Of a stretch of 64,000 bases of DNA, positions 39,619 to 48,949 are shown one piece after another. Source of the stretch: Aestuariispira insulae (GTDB lineage: Bacteria > Pseudomonadota > Alphaproteobacteria > UBA8366 > Aestuariispiraceae); contig NZ_QRDW01000003.1 in assembly GCF_003385955.1 (NCBI RefSeq), positions 62,001 through 126,000 of the forward strand, read 5' to 3'. Under the pieces are notes generated by a model that saw nothing but the letters and a program-made list of their open reading frames with translations, ran no database searches and was not told the DNA's origin. The position numbers were made by a program, and so were the translations under genes. Every line of letters begins with the position of its first letter. Within the stretch, counting starts at the first letter, position 1.

Positions 39619-39705
39619 GGACCTAACCCCCGAAATTATCCTGATAATCCAATTCATTAAAACCATTTTACGGGAAGATGGTCAGTCTAATGCCACTAAA
39701 TTAAC

Positions 39706-39739
39706 GAAACATAAAGAAACCCGGTCGCGGCCCCGGGTT
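39706..39739 (-). terminator. Terminator-like hairpin in the chemoreceptor leader
   Basis: On the minus strand, AACCCGG, eight bases and CCGGGTT are followed by TCTTTATGTTT; a second hairpin (CCAAC/GTTGG, 39741-39757) precedes it. No minus-strand gene lies between this point and ppa, so it would end a short leader or sRNA starting near the ppa promoter. Confidence 0.45.
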
Positions 39740-39836
39740 CCAACCCACTCTTGTTGGCCGGGCAATGAGACGGTATAAGGCGGCAACCGAGTTTTTCACC
39801 GTTTTGGTCTTATAGAGTTAGGGAAGGGTAGCCTTC

Positions 39837-40355
39837 ATGGATATTTCCAAGATTCCTGCCGGCAAAAATCCGCCGGAAGATATCAATGTTGTGATCGAAG
39901 TCCCCATGGGCGTGCCGATCAAATATGAGCTGGACAAAGAGTCCGGTGCGGTTTTTGTGGACCGTTTCATCGCCACCCCGATGTATTATCCGGCCAATTA
40001 CGGTTTCATTCCGGGCACCCTTTCCGACGATGGCGATCCGGCGGACGTTCTGGTCGTAGGCCAGTTGCCGCTGCAGCCGGGCTGTGTGATCCGCTGCCGC
40101 CCGATCGGGGTTTTGATCATGGAAGATGAAGCTGGCATGGATGAAAAGATCCTGGCCGTGCCCCATGAGAAAATGACCCCCTATTACAATGACATCCAGG
40201 AAGCCACCGACCTGCCGCAGCGCCTGCTGGACCAGATCAAGCATTTCTTCGAGCATTATAAAGATCTGGAGCCGGGTAAATGGGTCAAGCTGAAAGACTG
40301 GGCCCCTGCTGCCGATGCCAAACGCATCATCCAGGAATCCGTTGACCGCGCCTAA
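39837..40355 (+). CDS. ppa: Inorganic pyrophosphatase
   Basis: Ppa hydrolyses pyrophosphate and so drives biosynthesis. The 172-residue product has the family's signature in [23 protein letters not shown] (in part), the metal-binding Asp cluster in [11 protein letters not shown], and the standard length. GGGAAGGG upstream provides the ribosome site. A terminator follows at 40369. Confidence 0.97.
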   Translation: MDISKIPAGKNPPEDINVVIEVPMGVPIKYELDKESGAVFVDRFIATPMYYPANYGFIPGTLSDDGDPADVLVVGQLPLQPGCVIRCRPIGVLIMEDEAGMDEKILAVPHEKMTPYYNDIQEATDLPQRLLDQIKHFFEHYKDLEPGKWVKLKDWAPAADAKRIIQESVDRA

Positions 40356-40368
40356 GCCGGTTACACCG

Positions 40369-40410
40369 ACGCCCGGAAAACGCCTGGCCAATGCGCCGGG
40401 CGTTTTCTTT
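40369..40410 (+). terminator. Intrinsic terminator after ppa
   Basis: ACGCCCGG (40369-40376) pairs with CCGGGCGT (40396-40403) across a 19-base loop, followed by TTTCTTT. It lies 14 bp past the ppa stop. Confidence 0.75.
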
Positions 40411-40421
40411 ATGGACTCACA

Positions 40422-41504
40422 TCAATCAGCCGCTGCCGGCAAGTTGACATGGAATGTGCTGCCTTGCCCCGGTTCACTGACAAAGGTGATCTGTCCGGAC
40501 ATCTGTTCCATCAGTTCCTGACACAGATGCAGCCCCAACCCCGTACCTGCTTCACCATGTGTTCCTTTGGTGCTGAGACCCGGCTGAAACTGAAATAACC
40601 GGGCCTGTTGCTCTGGCGCGATTCCCTGCCCCTGATCTCTGATCGAAAGTTTTATCCTAGAATCCATCTGCGTTGCTGACAGGGTAATCACAGTATGATC
40701 CGGACTGAATTTAATGGCATTGCTGATCAAATTGCGCAGCACGGTATCCAGCATATTGATATCTGCCAGCACTTCGAGCCCATCTTCCAATTGGCTGTCG
40801 ATCCGAATGTTTTTTAGCCGCGCCAAAGGGTCATATCGAGCCAGGTTCGTGAGGATTAAATCATCCAAGTCTAGAGGACTGATGTCCGCTTGATATCCGC
40901 CCAGCTGCAATCGGGACCATTCCAACATATCTTCCAAGAGCTTATATGCCTCCAAAGAGGCTTGGCGGATAATGGAAATATAGTCGCGGATATGCGTTTT
41001 GGAAAACTGGCCCCAGTTTTTATCCAGCACATCCGTGCATCCCAGCAAGGCGTTGAAGGGGGTTTTCAAATCATGCGCAACCACCGTCATAAAACGGTCT
41101 TTCTGTTGATTCAGTTCCGCCAAATCTGCCAGCGCGCGTTCCCGCTCGGTCATATCCGTATAGGTGACAACCAACCCGCCCGTTTCCGTGCGCTTGCACA
41201 AGACCTCATAGGCGCGGTCACCGGCAATAGTAATATTGGTACGGACTTCACCCGGAGTCCAGATCAGCTCGACCCGCTCCCTGGCTAACAGGTCCGGATC
41301 CCCGGGACCGAATGTGCCCTTTTTGGCAAGATAAAGGGCCATTTCATAATTCGAGAGCCCAGGTTTCAGAAAACCGTCCGGAAACTGCAGAATTTGCTGG
41401 TATTGACGGTTCCAAACTTCCAGGTTTTGTGCTGCGTCAAACATGACCACACCCTGGATAATATTTTCAAGCACCAGATCCAATGTGGAAATTTGTCCGG
41501 TCAT
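40422..41504 (-). CDS. PAS-domain sensor histidine kinase
   Basis: A soluble sensor kinase of 360 residues. The N-terminal PAS domain (about 8-125) of the PAS_7 type starts with LVLENIIQGVVMFDAAQNLEVWN and ends in YTDMTERERA. The dimerisation/phospho-acceptor box is VVAHDLKTPFNALLG, and the ATPase domain has N (NLISNAIKFSPD), G1 (RDQGQGIAP) and G2 (GTGLGLHLC) boxes. No membrane segment and no adjacent regulator, so its partner is elsewhere. Upstream to 41841 is about 340 bp without a gene. Confidence 0.92.
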   Translation of the reverse strand: MTGQISTLDLVLENIIQGVVMFDAAQNLEVWNRQYQQILQFPDGFLKPGLSNYEMALYLAKKGTFGPGDPDLLARERVELIWTPGEVRTNITIAGDRAYEVLCKRTETGGLVVTYTDMTERERALADLAELNQQKDRFMTVVAHDLKTPFNALLGCTDVLDKNWGQFSKTHIRDYISIIRQASLEAYKLLEDMLEWSRLQLGGYQADISPLDLDDLILTNLARYDPLARLKNIRIDSQLEDGLEVLADINMLDTVLRNLISNAIKFSPDHTVITLSATQMDSRIKLSIRDQGQGIAPEQQARLFQFQPGLSTKGTHGEAGTGLGLHLCQELMEQMSGQITFVSEPGQGSTFHVNLPAAAD

Positions 41505-41841
41505 AAATACCCCTTATAATCCGTACAGCGACCGCGTTCCTGGCCCCTTCCATTATCAACCAACCCTTACCACAGTAGTATATATAGTACTATCATTATA
41601 TCCGGTGAAAAATCGGATTTGGCCACAGCGCAAGCCATTGCAGCAAACCAACGTGCAATTGTGTGAATAATCGCAAAAAATTCACGAAAAGCTCAGCCTG
41701 TTAGGTTGTCCCGCAATTGCACTGACTGGGTCGTTGGTCTATACCCTGATGCGGGAGATATCACCGGATCCGGCCCTGGCTTGCCCAGGGATCGCGGTCC
41801 CGGTTCTAAAAACTTGTCATTTTTCGAACAGAGGCAAAACC
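41505..41841. other. Divergent intergenic region of 337 bp
   Basis: The stretch holds the promoters of the PAS kinase and fba. It contains a dyad TAGTATATATAGTACTA near 41577. I see no gene. Confidence 0.4.
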
Positions 41842-42912
41842 ATGAGTTTGAAACTGAAACCGGGTGTCGTTTACGGGGATGATTATCTCGCCCTGATCAA
41901 TCACTGTAAGGAAGGCAAATTTGCCCTTCCCGCCGTCAATATCGTCGGCACCAACTCCATCAACGCCGTTATGGAAGCCGCCGCAGAGCATGGCTCTGAT
42001 GTGATCATCCAGCTGTCCAACGGCGGTGCACAATTCTATGCCGGTGCCGGCCTGAAAGACGGCCTGAAAGCCAAGGTTCTGGGCGCAGTGTCGGCGGCCC
42101 ATCACGTGCATCTTCTGGCCGAGCATTACGGCATCTGCGCAGTCCTGCATACCGACCATGCCAACCGCAAGCTGCTGCCCTGGATCGACGGGCTGCTGGA
42201 TGCGGGCGAAGCCTATTATGAAAAACATGGCCGTCCGCTTTTCTCCTCCCATATGATCGATCTTTCGGAAGATCCGATTGAGGATAACCTGGGCACCTGT
42301 GCCGATGCCCTGGGCCGGATGGCGAAACTGGATATGAGCTTGGAAATTGAACTGGGCGTCACCGGCGGCGAAGAAGACGGCGTCGGCCATGAGCTGGATG
42401 AAGTGGATAATGACAAGCTATATACCCAGCCGGAAGACGTGCTGGCCGCTTATGAGCGCCTGAGCCCGATCGGCCATTTCACCCTGGCCGCCAGCTTCGG
42501 CAACGTGCATGGCGTCTACAAGCCCGGCAATGTGAAGCTGCGTCCCGAAATCCTGAAAAACTCCCAGGCTTTGGTCCAGGAAAAGCACAATCTTGCTGCC
42601 AACCCGCTGGACCTGGTGTTCCATGGCGGCTCCGGCTCTGAAAAAGACAAGATCCGCGAAGCAATCGACTATGGTGTCTTCAAGATGAATATCGACACCG
42701 ACACCCAGTTCGCTTTCGCCAACGAGATCGGCAAATATGTGGATGCGCATCACAATGCCTTCCATCATCAGATCGACCCCGAGACCGAAGAGCCGCTGAA
42801 AAAGCACTATGACCCGCGCAAATGGCTGCGCGAGGCGGAAAAAGGCATGGTTGAGCGCCTGAAGGAAGCCTGCGAGGATCTGGGCTCCGTTGGGAAATCG
42901 GTTGCCAGCTAA
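41842..42912 (+). CDS. fba: Class II fructose-bisphosphate aldolase
   Basis: The enzyme cleaves fructose 1,6-bisphosphate and works in gluconeogenesis. From ATG 41842 (GAGGC upstream) it has 356 residues of the class IIA, E. coli-like type: FALPAVNIVGTNSINAVMEAA (in part), the zinc ligand and base in LHTDHANRKLL, FSSHMIDLSEDP, VFHGGSGSEKDKI and KMNIDTDTQFAF. In-frame codons upstream to 41734 have no family match. A strong terminator follows. Confidence 0.97.
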   Translation: MSLKLKPGVVYGDDYLALINHCKEGKFALPAVNIVGTNSINAVMEAAAEHGSDVIIQLSNGGAQFYAGAGLKDGLKAKVLGAVSAAHHVHLLAEHYGICAVLHTDHANRKLLPWIDGLLDAGEAYYEKHGRPLFSSHMIDLSEDPIEDNLGTCADALGRMAKLDMSLEIELGVTGGEEDGVGHELDEVDNDKLYTQPEDVLAAYERLSPIGHFTLAASFGNVHGVYKPGNVKLRPEILKNSQALVQEKHNLAANPLDLVFHGGSGSEKDKIREAIDYGVFKMNIDTDTQFAFANEIGKYVDAHHNAFHHQIDPETEEPLKKHYDPRKWLREAEKGMVERLKEACEDLGSVGKSVAS

Positions 42913-42930
42913 ACGAAAACAGACGGAAGA

Positions 42931-42966
42931 AAAGGCCGTTTCAATTTTGAAACGGCCTTTTTATTT
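42931..42966 (+). terminator. Intrinsic terminator after fba
   Basis: AAAGGCCGTTTCA, a four-base loop and TGAAACGGCCTTT, then TTATTTA. It may also serve the convergent Hint-domain gene. Confidence 0.93.
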
Positions 42967-42975
42967 AGACTTCCC

Positions 42976-44550
42976 TCAATGAAGCGGGAATTGCGCCCGT
43001 TCAGGTTCTAAATCAGCAAGGGTCAATCCGCTCTTGCGCAGAATGTAATCTTCGGGATCAGGGACTGGACCAGCCCAATAAAGAGGCTCAGGAGACCCTG
43101 GCTGTTCCCGGGAAACCAGGTAGCCGTCCCGCCGCAGTTCCATTCCCTGTGCACGAATACAATCCAGAACACGCACCGTTGTGCCGTCTTCTCTTAACAG
43201 CAATGTTCCTGCACGGATTTCTGATTCAACGAGTTCCCTATTCTGCCGATCAACAAGCATAAGAACCTTTACCATTACATCTTCCAAACTACCGACCGGG
43301 CAGTTTGTCGCTGCTCGCAGTGATGTTCCATCTTCAGAAATCACAATTCCATCATTTTTTATAATATCGATCAGCGGCAGAAAAACAGGATCGCTTCCAG
43401 CACTCTCACACAAGGTCAAATGATCCGGCGTGACCAATGTGCCATGAAAATCAATAACCAGTTTATTGTGATTGATATGCCTATGGGTCACCGTTCGGGG
43501 AACCAATTGACCTTTTCCGGCGGAATCTTGTGCGTCAAACGACAGCACCTTGTCGCCAACTTCAATTTTTTCAATCGGTTTGACAGTGCCGTCAGCCATA
43601 GAAACCGGTGTGCCAGCCGCAAAACAGTGCTTGCCTAAAATGAGACTTTTACCCTTTATCTCCGAACGCACGAACTCGGCCACGCCTTCAACCGACGCCT
43701 GTTCCGGTGGTGCTGCACCGGTGTCAGAATTGACCCGCGTTCCATCCGGCAGAATTTTTGAACCATTTTGAAAAACCTGAGTACCGTCGGGTCTGAAAAG
43801 CAAGACCTCGGTATGGAAAGCTTCCTGCGGTGTTTGCGGCTGATAATCCTCTTCACCGAGGATTGGCCGCATTATGCCGTTTACACTTTCGAACCTGCCG
43901 CTATCCGCATTAAACTGCCGATAATCCAGATGGTTGAGATTTCTTGTCACCACAATCAGATCCGGATACTGGACGTGTAACGGTGTCCGGTCATGCACCC
44001 AGGTGTAACCAAACTCGGTGCCAAAACCCGCATTCAACTCAGCGGTAAAATAGACGGAAGTCCCTTCTGGCGCTTTATTGGCCAGCGTATCAACAAACTC
44101 GCCTTCTCCGCTATTCACCGCCTCCCAGAATGCGCTCAACGCTTGCGTTCCGTTGGTCGTGGGAATTGTCACGCCGATCCCGGGACCCCATCCGGCTTCA
44201 ACCTGCGTCGCAAATCCTTCAAATGATTCTGGAGGTCCTTTAATCAAGTGAAATTCCATGCCAACAGTAGCAGGCAGCCCGGACAGTCCATAAGTCCCGG
44301 CAACGGAAGTATAGTGCCGATCCATCCCATCAGGCGTGATCATCACGCCATGCGCACCTTCAAATCCGACAAGGATCGGACCCCATTCCCCAACAAAATT
44401 GATCCCAAGCGTATAACCCGTAGGTATCATAGGCCTCAGTCGCGCAAGCACATCATTCGGAACCACATGAGCCCCGTCTTTAAGTAAGCTGATATTTTTT
44501 TGAATTTCGTATTTAAGTTTTAAGAGCTGGTCTTCTAAAGCCATCCTCAT
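42976..44550 (-). CDS. Hint-domain (hedgehog/intein-type) protein
   Basis: Hint domains are self-processing modules that cleave at an N-terminal Cys through a thioester. The 524-residue product has a Gly/aromatic beta-rich region (about 40-200) that I do not recognise, a linker (about 230-300) and a Hint domain from Cys309: CFAAGTPVSMADG with IEKIEVGDKVLSFD (block A), then GTLVTPDHLTLCE (block B, T-x-x-H at 374-377). The C-terminal splicing block (HN followed by Cys/Ser/Thr) is not seen, so N-terminal cleavage or ligation to a nucleophile is more likely than splicing. There is no signal peptide. A GTG-started small membrane protein gene lies 40 bp upstream on the same strand. Confidence 0.82.
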   Translation of the reverse strand: MRMALEDQLLKLKYEIQKNISLLKDGAHVVPNDVLARLRPMIPTGYTLGINFVGEWGPILVGFEGAHGVMITPDGMDRHYTSVAGTYGLSGLPATVGMEFHLIKGPPESFEGFATQVEAGWGPGIGVTIPTTNGTQALSAFWEAVNSGEGEFVDTLANKAPEGTSVYFTAELNAGFGTEFGYTWVHDRTPLHVQYPDLIVVTRNLNHLDYRQFNADSGRFESVNGIMRPILGEEDYQPQTPQEAFHTEVLLFRPDGTQVFQNGSKILPDGTRVNSDTGAAPPEQASVEGVAEFVRSEIKGKSLILGKHCFAAGTPVSMADGTVKPIEKIEVGDKVLSFDAQDSAGKGQLVPRTVTHRHINHNKLVIDFHGTLVTPDHLTLCESAGSDPVFLPLIDIIKNDGIVISEDGTSLRAATNCPVGSLEDVMVKVLMLVDRQNRELVESEIRAGTLLLREDGTTVRVLDCIRAQGMELRRDGYLVSREQPGSPEPLYWAGPVPDPEDYILRKSGLTLADLEPERAQFPLH

Positions 44551-44590
44551 ATCCCCCCCATGAAGTTTCTCATACTGAGTTTACATACAA

Positions 44591-44899
44591 TCAACCAATG
44601 ACAAGCCCCAAGACAAATATCGCCAAAATCACCCCAGCGGAGATTTTGCAGCAGCGCCTAAACCTTTTATGAAGTTCTCTTACCCCTTCATTCTCCGCTG
44701 ATATTTCTTTTCTGATGAACGGCCAATGTCTGAATGACTCAGCGAACTCCAGATTTCTCTGTGGTTCATCCGGAAAACAATGCCGGGCCTTTTTCTTAAA
44801 TTTGTATGAGAGATAGTAGATCCCCATAAGCCTGAATAAGGCGGAAAAGATCGCGGTCAAAAGCAGATAGTCGCCGAAGCTGAAATTTTGAGGTTCCAC
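44591..44899 (-). CDS. Small two-helix membrane protein
   Basis: I do not recognise the family. The 102-residue product has a membrane segment near each end (YLLLTAIFSALFRLMGIYYL and ISAGVILAIFVLGLVIG) and a basic, Cys-bearing middle (YKFKKKARHCFPDEPQ). The GTG at 44899 has AGAG about nine bases upstream. It lies 40 bp ahead of the Hint-domain gene on the same strand and may be its partner. Alternatives are that the pair is a toxin-like or surface-display module, or that the order is accidental. Confidence 0.6.
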   Translation of the reverse strand: MEPQNFSFGDYLLLTAIFSALFRLMGIYYLSYKFKKKARHCFPDEPQRNLEFAESFRHWPFIRKEISAENEGVRELHKRFRRCCKISAGVILAIFVLGLVIG

Positions 44900-45030
44900 C
44901 GGATCTCTACCTTCACATATTCATTGGTCCCCATGGACCATTGCAATCATAGCTTTCAGATAAGAGGAATTAATCGGTCTATTCCAGATTTTTCTTGCGC
45001 GGAAAATCAAATGGCTTTATCACCCGCGCT

Positions 45031-45069
45031 CACATCCGGCGGGCCGGCCTGCCGGATGTTTTATTATTT
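45031..45069 (+). terminator. Intrinsic terminator in the speHE leader
   Basis: ACATCCGGC (45031-45039), a ten-base loop and GCCGGATGT (45050-45058) are followed by TTTATTATTT. It points along the plus strand but no plus-strand gene ends here; the fba terminator is 2 kb upstream. It lies 75 bp before the speH ATG, so it may be an attenuator or end a small RNA. Confidence 0.75.
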
Positions 45070-45143
45070 GGACTTCAGGGTTGCCGGGCGGGTTTACCCT
45101 GGGAAAACCGACAGTTCGCTGTCATCTACTGGTGGAGGGGACG

Positions 45144-45689
45144 ATGCCGCAAGACATGTCTCTCGTCCAACTGGGGAAGACGCAAACGGGGCAGATGCAA
45201 CCGGGCACAAACCAGACGGAAGAGAATACTCTAATCGAAAACCATGGGGTGGCCCCCATGAAACATGCCGCACATGACACGCTGACCATTCCGGTCGCCA
45301 ATGATGCGGATAACCGACTGGATCATTTCATCGAACAGGACGGCGTCCATTTCGCCGGCACCCATCTGATCGTGGATCTGTGGGAGGCTGATCGCCTGGA
45401 CGAAATCGACCATATCGAAGAAACCTTCAAACAATGTATCGAAGAGGCGGGTGCAACGCTCCTTCATATGCATTTCCATCATTTCACCCCCAATGGCGGC
45501 GTGAGCGGCGTTGCCGTCCTGGCCGAGAGCCATATCTCCATCCATACCTGGCCGGAATGCGGTTATGCGGCGCTGGATATTTTCATGTGTGGCGATGCCA
45601 AACCGCATAAGGCAGTGCCGATTTTGAAACGGGCCTTTAACAGTGGCCGGGTACAGTTAGGCGACCATAAACGGGGTATGATCGGATGA
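45144..45689 (+). CDS. speH: S-adenosylmethionine decarboxylase proenzyme
   Basis: SpeH makes decarboxylated SAM, the aminopropyl donor for spermidine. It is a pyruvoyl enzyme that cleaves itself at the Glu-Ser bond in [14 protein letters not shown]. The product (181 residues from ATG 45144, GGAGGGG site) carries a 38-residue N-terminal extension before [12 protein letters not shown] 45258 is an alternative start with GGGGTGG nearby. Catalytic Cys/His positions are HMHFHHF and IFMCGDA. It overlaps speE by four bases (ATGA), so the pair is translationally coupled. Confidence 0.93.
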   Translation: MPQDMSLVQLGKTQTGQMQPGTNQTEENTLIENHGVAPMKHAAHDTLTIPVANDADNRLDHFIEQDGVHFAGTHLIVDLWEADRLDEIDHIEETFKQCIEEAGATLLHMHFHHFTPNGGVSGVAVLAESHISIHTWPECGYAALDIFMCGDAKPHKAVPILKRAFNSGRVQLGDHKRGMIG

Positions 45690-46540
45690 GTGAGCAAATG
45701 GAATATTTCACCGAAATGCTGCATGACGAGATCGGCCAGCGCCTGAAGGTTGATAACGTCCTCTATCATGACAAGACCGAGCATCAGGATCTGATCATCT
45801 TTGAAAATGGCCGGTTTGGCCGGGTCATGGCGCTTGATGGTGTCGTTCAGACCACCGAGGGTGACGAATATATCTATCATGAGATGCTGACCCATGTGCC
45901 GATCCTGGCCCATGGGGCGGCCAAGCGCGTGCTGATCATCGGCGGCGGTGACGGCGGTATGGCGCGGGAAGCCCTCAAACATCAGGATATTGAGGTCACC
46001 ATGGTCGAGATCGACCGCGGTGTTGTGGATTTTTGCGCCAAATACCTGCCGAACCATAATGCCGGTGCCTTTGAGAATCCGCGCTTCAATCTGGTGATCA
46101 CCGATGGCTGCAAATTCGTGAAGGAAACGGATGAGCGCTGGGATGTGATTATTGTCGATTCCACCGATCCAATCGGACCGGGCGAGGTGTTGTTCACCCA
46201 GGAGTTTTACGGTGACTGCAAACGCTGTCTGACCGATGGCGGGATCATCGTGACCCAGAATGGCGTCCCGGCCGTGCAGCCGCAGGAAGTGACCCACAGC
46301 TTCAACCGCTTGGGTGCGCATTTTGCCGACGTGAGTTTTTATCTGGCAACCGTGCCCACCTATCAGGGCGGGCCGATGGCCTTTGGCTGGGCCAGTGACA
46401 ATGCGGATCTGCGCCAGCAGGCAGCCGCGACCATTCAGGCACGGCTGGAAAAAGCCGGTCTGACCCTGCGTTATTACACGCCGGATGTCCATGTAGCAGC
46501 CTTCGCCCTGCCGGGTGATGTCCGCAAGCTACTGGTCTGA
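45686..46540 (+). CDS. speE: Spermidine synthase (aminopropyltransferase)
   Basis: SpeE moves the aminopropyl group to putrescine. The 284-residue product has the full set: [21 protein letters not shown] (in part), the SAM-site [17 protein letters not shown], and the catalytic Asp in [16 protein letters not shown]. It is coupled to speH through an ATGA overlap. Specificity for putrescine is inferred from the pairing with speH. Confidence 0.97.
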   Translation: MSEQMEYFTEMLHDEIGQRLKVDNVLYHDKTEHQDLIIFENGRFGRVMALDGVVQTTEGDEYIYHEMLTHVPILAHGAAKRVLIIGGGDGGMAREALKHQDIEVTMVEIDRGVVDFCAKYLPNHNAGAFENPRFNLVITDGCKFVKETDERWDVIIVDSTDPIGPGEVLFTQEFYGDCKRCLTDGGIIVTQNGVPAVQPQEVTHSFNRLGAHFADVSFYLATVPTYQGGPMAFGWASDNADLRQQAAATIQARLEKAGLTLRYYTPDVHVAAFALPGDVRKLLV

Positions 46541-46570
46541 CGAAGCGGACTATTTTTTCGTAGTTAAGAG

Positions 46571-46600
46571 ATGGCGGCGGTCTTATGCCGCCGCCATTTC
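46571..46600. terminator. Hairpin at the convergent speE/glycosyltransferase junction
   Basis: ATGGCGGCGG and CCGCCGCCAT (46571-46597) form a 10-bp stem that overlaps the stop codon region of the convergent gene. T-rich runs are short, so efficiency is uncertain. Confidence 0.55.
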
Positions 46601-47953
46601 TGTGAACGCCTGGCAGATTTCCATCACGACCGGCTTCCAATCCCCCGGCTTTTTCTGCCGGAACAACCGGACAGATGAGTACCATTCGGTTTCAGCCCCT
46701 TCCGTCCCCCAGCGGAAATCAGGCACATAGGGAAGCATCAACCAACAGGGCTTGTTCAGAGAGCCCGCAAGATGCGCCAGTGCACTATCCACCGTAATAA
46801 TCACATCCATTTTTTGCATGGTTGCCGCGACGGCGTCCAAATCGAGCTTACGCTGGCCAAGTGGAACCACGTGCGGCTGCTCATTGAGTATGGCCTGACC
46901 CCCCGGTTTCAGATCCTTCTGAAAGCTGTAAAGACCGACTGTCGGATCCTCTGCGGCCCGAAGCAATAACGGCATCAAATTCTGCAAACCGATTGAGCGA
47001 TTTAGATCATTCCGGTGACTAGGATTGCCAGCCCAGCTCAAGCCGACTTTCTACCTATGTTCCCCCAGATCCGCGGCCCGCGTCGGCTCCGGAGACAACG
47101 GCCGATATTCCGCCAGGGGATTGTCGGGAAATACCCGGCCGGGAAGCGCCATCAAGGGGCAATGGCAATCAAATTCAGGCAATCGCCCGCCCAGACTACC
47201 AATCTCTGCAACATCCGAATAGATATCCAGCAGTTTCACCAGTTCCGGCTGCACCCGAACAATAAGCCTGGCCCCTGATGACACGGCAAGAGGGATATAG
47301 CGGGCGAACTGCAGGCTGTCGCCAAGGCCTTGCTCGGCATGCAACAGCAACGTCTTGCCCTGTAACGGACTGCCATCCCAAAGCGGCTTGTCCATACCCG
47401 CAATTTCGGAAGGCCGGGTTCCGAGCCTCCAGCGGCTTTCCAACTGTCGCCAACCTTCCCGGTAGCGACCGAGCAAGAGCAGGAGATGAGCGATGTTACG
47501 GTTAACTTCATAGTCATCCGGCTGCATTGACAAGGCAGATTGATACAGAATCTCAGCCTCGCGGTAATGCCCCTGCTTTTTCATAGTGCTCGCCAAGCCC
47601 GATACATGCCCCGCATCACCGGGGTCTAACCGCATCGCTGTGCGATAGGATTTTTCCGCTTCTTTCCAAAGAGACTGACCGGCCAGGACATTCCCGAGAT
47701 TTGCATGGAAATGAGCCTGGTTCGGCTCAAGTTTGACCGCCTTACGAAACAGGAGTTTTGCTTGTTTCAGGTCATGTCTAAGAAAAAACACCCCGCCCAG
47801 GCGATTACAAACCTCGGCGTTGCGCGGGTTTTGCGCCAAAAGATCCGAAAGGATCTTCTCTGCTTGGTCCAGCTTGCCACGCCGCGTTAAATCGCTTGCC
47901 TGCGCAAGCAACAACGCCCCCGCCCGGCCAGGAGCACGAAATGAAGAAAGCAT
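46583..47953 (-). pseudogene. TPR glycosyltransferase split by an in-frame amber codon
   Basis: The intact gene would have 457 codons: an N-terminal TPR region (about 15-170, e.g. AHFHANLGNVLAGQ) and a C-terminal GT9/heptosyltransferase-like part. Halves meet at a TAG (47051-47053) that lies in the same frame: the codons before read ADLGEHR and after read KVGLSWAGNPSHRND, a core motif of the family, with no frame change. So a single base change (for example CAG to TAG) has interrupted it. The short downstream part cannot start well; a TTG at 47041 is inside the motif. Either an inactive gene or a stop that is read through. The GT41 gene at 21.1 kb is a distant relative. Confidence 0.85.
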
Positions 47954-48135
47954 CGATTTATTCTTAAAGGTTTAGATACAGCCAATCTTTCTCTTTATAG
48001 ATCCCTTCCTGTCGTGTGACAATCTTTCCAAAACTTACAACTTGATTATTTGGGAAGGCTTGGCCCTGCGGTATTGGCGTTGAAAGGTCTATTCAATTTG
48101 ATAACCTTGCCCCATCATAACCAGAGTAAAATTCC

Positions 48136-48564
48136 ATGATCTTCCAGCTGTTACTCGGATCCGTGATAGTCGTTCTCACCATCCTGGTCGAGGCGGTCTT
48201 CATCATTGCCGGGGTGCAGGCATTGCGCAAACTGTCCCACTGGCTGGAACGGTCTTATCGGCTGCAAAAGGCTGTCGCCTGCCTGGCGGCAGTGACAACC
48301 TGGCTGATGGCGGCGCACACAATCGCGGTATGGATCTGGGCAGCGGTCTTTATGGAACTAGGGGCTTTCGACGCCCTTGAACCAGCGGTCTATTTTTCCG
48401 TGGTTACTTTCACGACCCTTGGATTTGGCGATGTGATTTTAGGGCCAGAATGGCGTCTCTTGGGCGGTATCGCGGCGGCGAACGGTTTGTTGATCTTTGC
48501 CATGAGCGCGGCATTCCTGGTGGAATTTATCAGCCGGATGCTCAAGATGGAACGCCTCGAATAG
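48136..48564 (+). CDS. Small K+-channel-like protein
   Basis: The 142-residue inner-membrane protein has four hydrophobic segments. The third-fourth pair holds the selectivity-filter motif TFTTLGFGDV (about 91-100), a T-x-G-F-G-D variant of the K+ filter TVGYGD, preceded by a pore helix (LEPAVYFSVV). This is the ion_trans_2 fold. It lacks a cytoplasmic regulatory domain. It is a single-gene unit between unrelated genes. Confidence 0.85.
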   Translation: MIFQLLLGSVIVVLTILVEAVFIIAGVQALRKLSHWLERSYRLQKAVACLAAVTTWLMAAHTIAVWIWAAVFMELGAFDALEPAVYFSVVTFTTLGFGDVILGPEWRLLGGIAAANGLLIFAMSAAFLVEFISRMLKMERLE

Positions 48565-48659
48565 GCAGCTTAAGCCTTAAAAAAGGAAAGCGCGACCAAA
48601 GTAAGCTGGCCGCACTCTCCCCTCTCTGCAGGTAACTTCAACGCTGTTGGCAACCATCG

Positions 48660-48881
48660 CTAATGCAGATGGCGGATCAACACACCTTTGTTATTTTTAA
48701 CGGAGTAAAATCCTTTGGGTTTCAAGACCGTATTGACCTTGTCCATGAATTCAGGTGTCACATAGCCCTGATCAAGGCCAATGACCGTGTAAAACCTCTC
48801 CCATGGCAGAATCACATCTTCACCGTTTGCCGCCTCCACAGCAGCCAGCAGTTCCTGGCCGACAGATGTTGGACCATTCAT
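48660..48881 (-). CDS. Small protein of unknown function (73 aa)
   Basis: I do not recognise a family. The product is soluble with LPWERFYTVIGLDQGYVTPEF and KPKGFYSVKNNKGVLIRHLH, which look like real folded sequence. An AGGGGG site at about five bases before ATG 48881 supports translation. No neighbours suggest a role. Confidence 0.55.
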   Translation of the reverse strand: MNGPTSVGQELLAAVEAANGEDVILPWERFYTVIGLDQGYVTPEFMDKVNTVLKPKGFYSVKNNKGVLIRHLH

Positions 48882-48949
48882 AGCCGCCCCCTATCCGTTT
48901 GCCAGACCTTACCATGATTAGATTACTAATTTAATAACGGACAATCCGC

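Noticed and set aside
45563-46492. 309-codon minus-strand frame opposite speE
   Set aside because: Antisense to spermidine synthase; no support.
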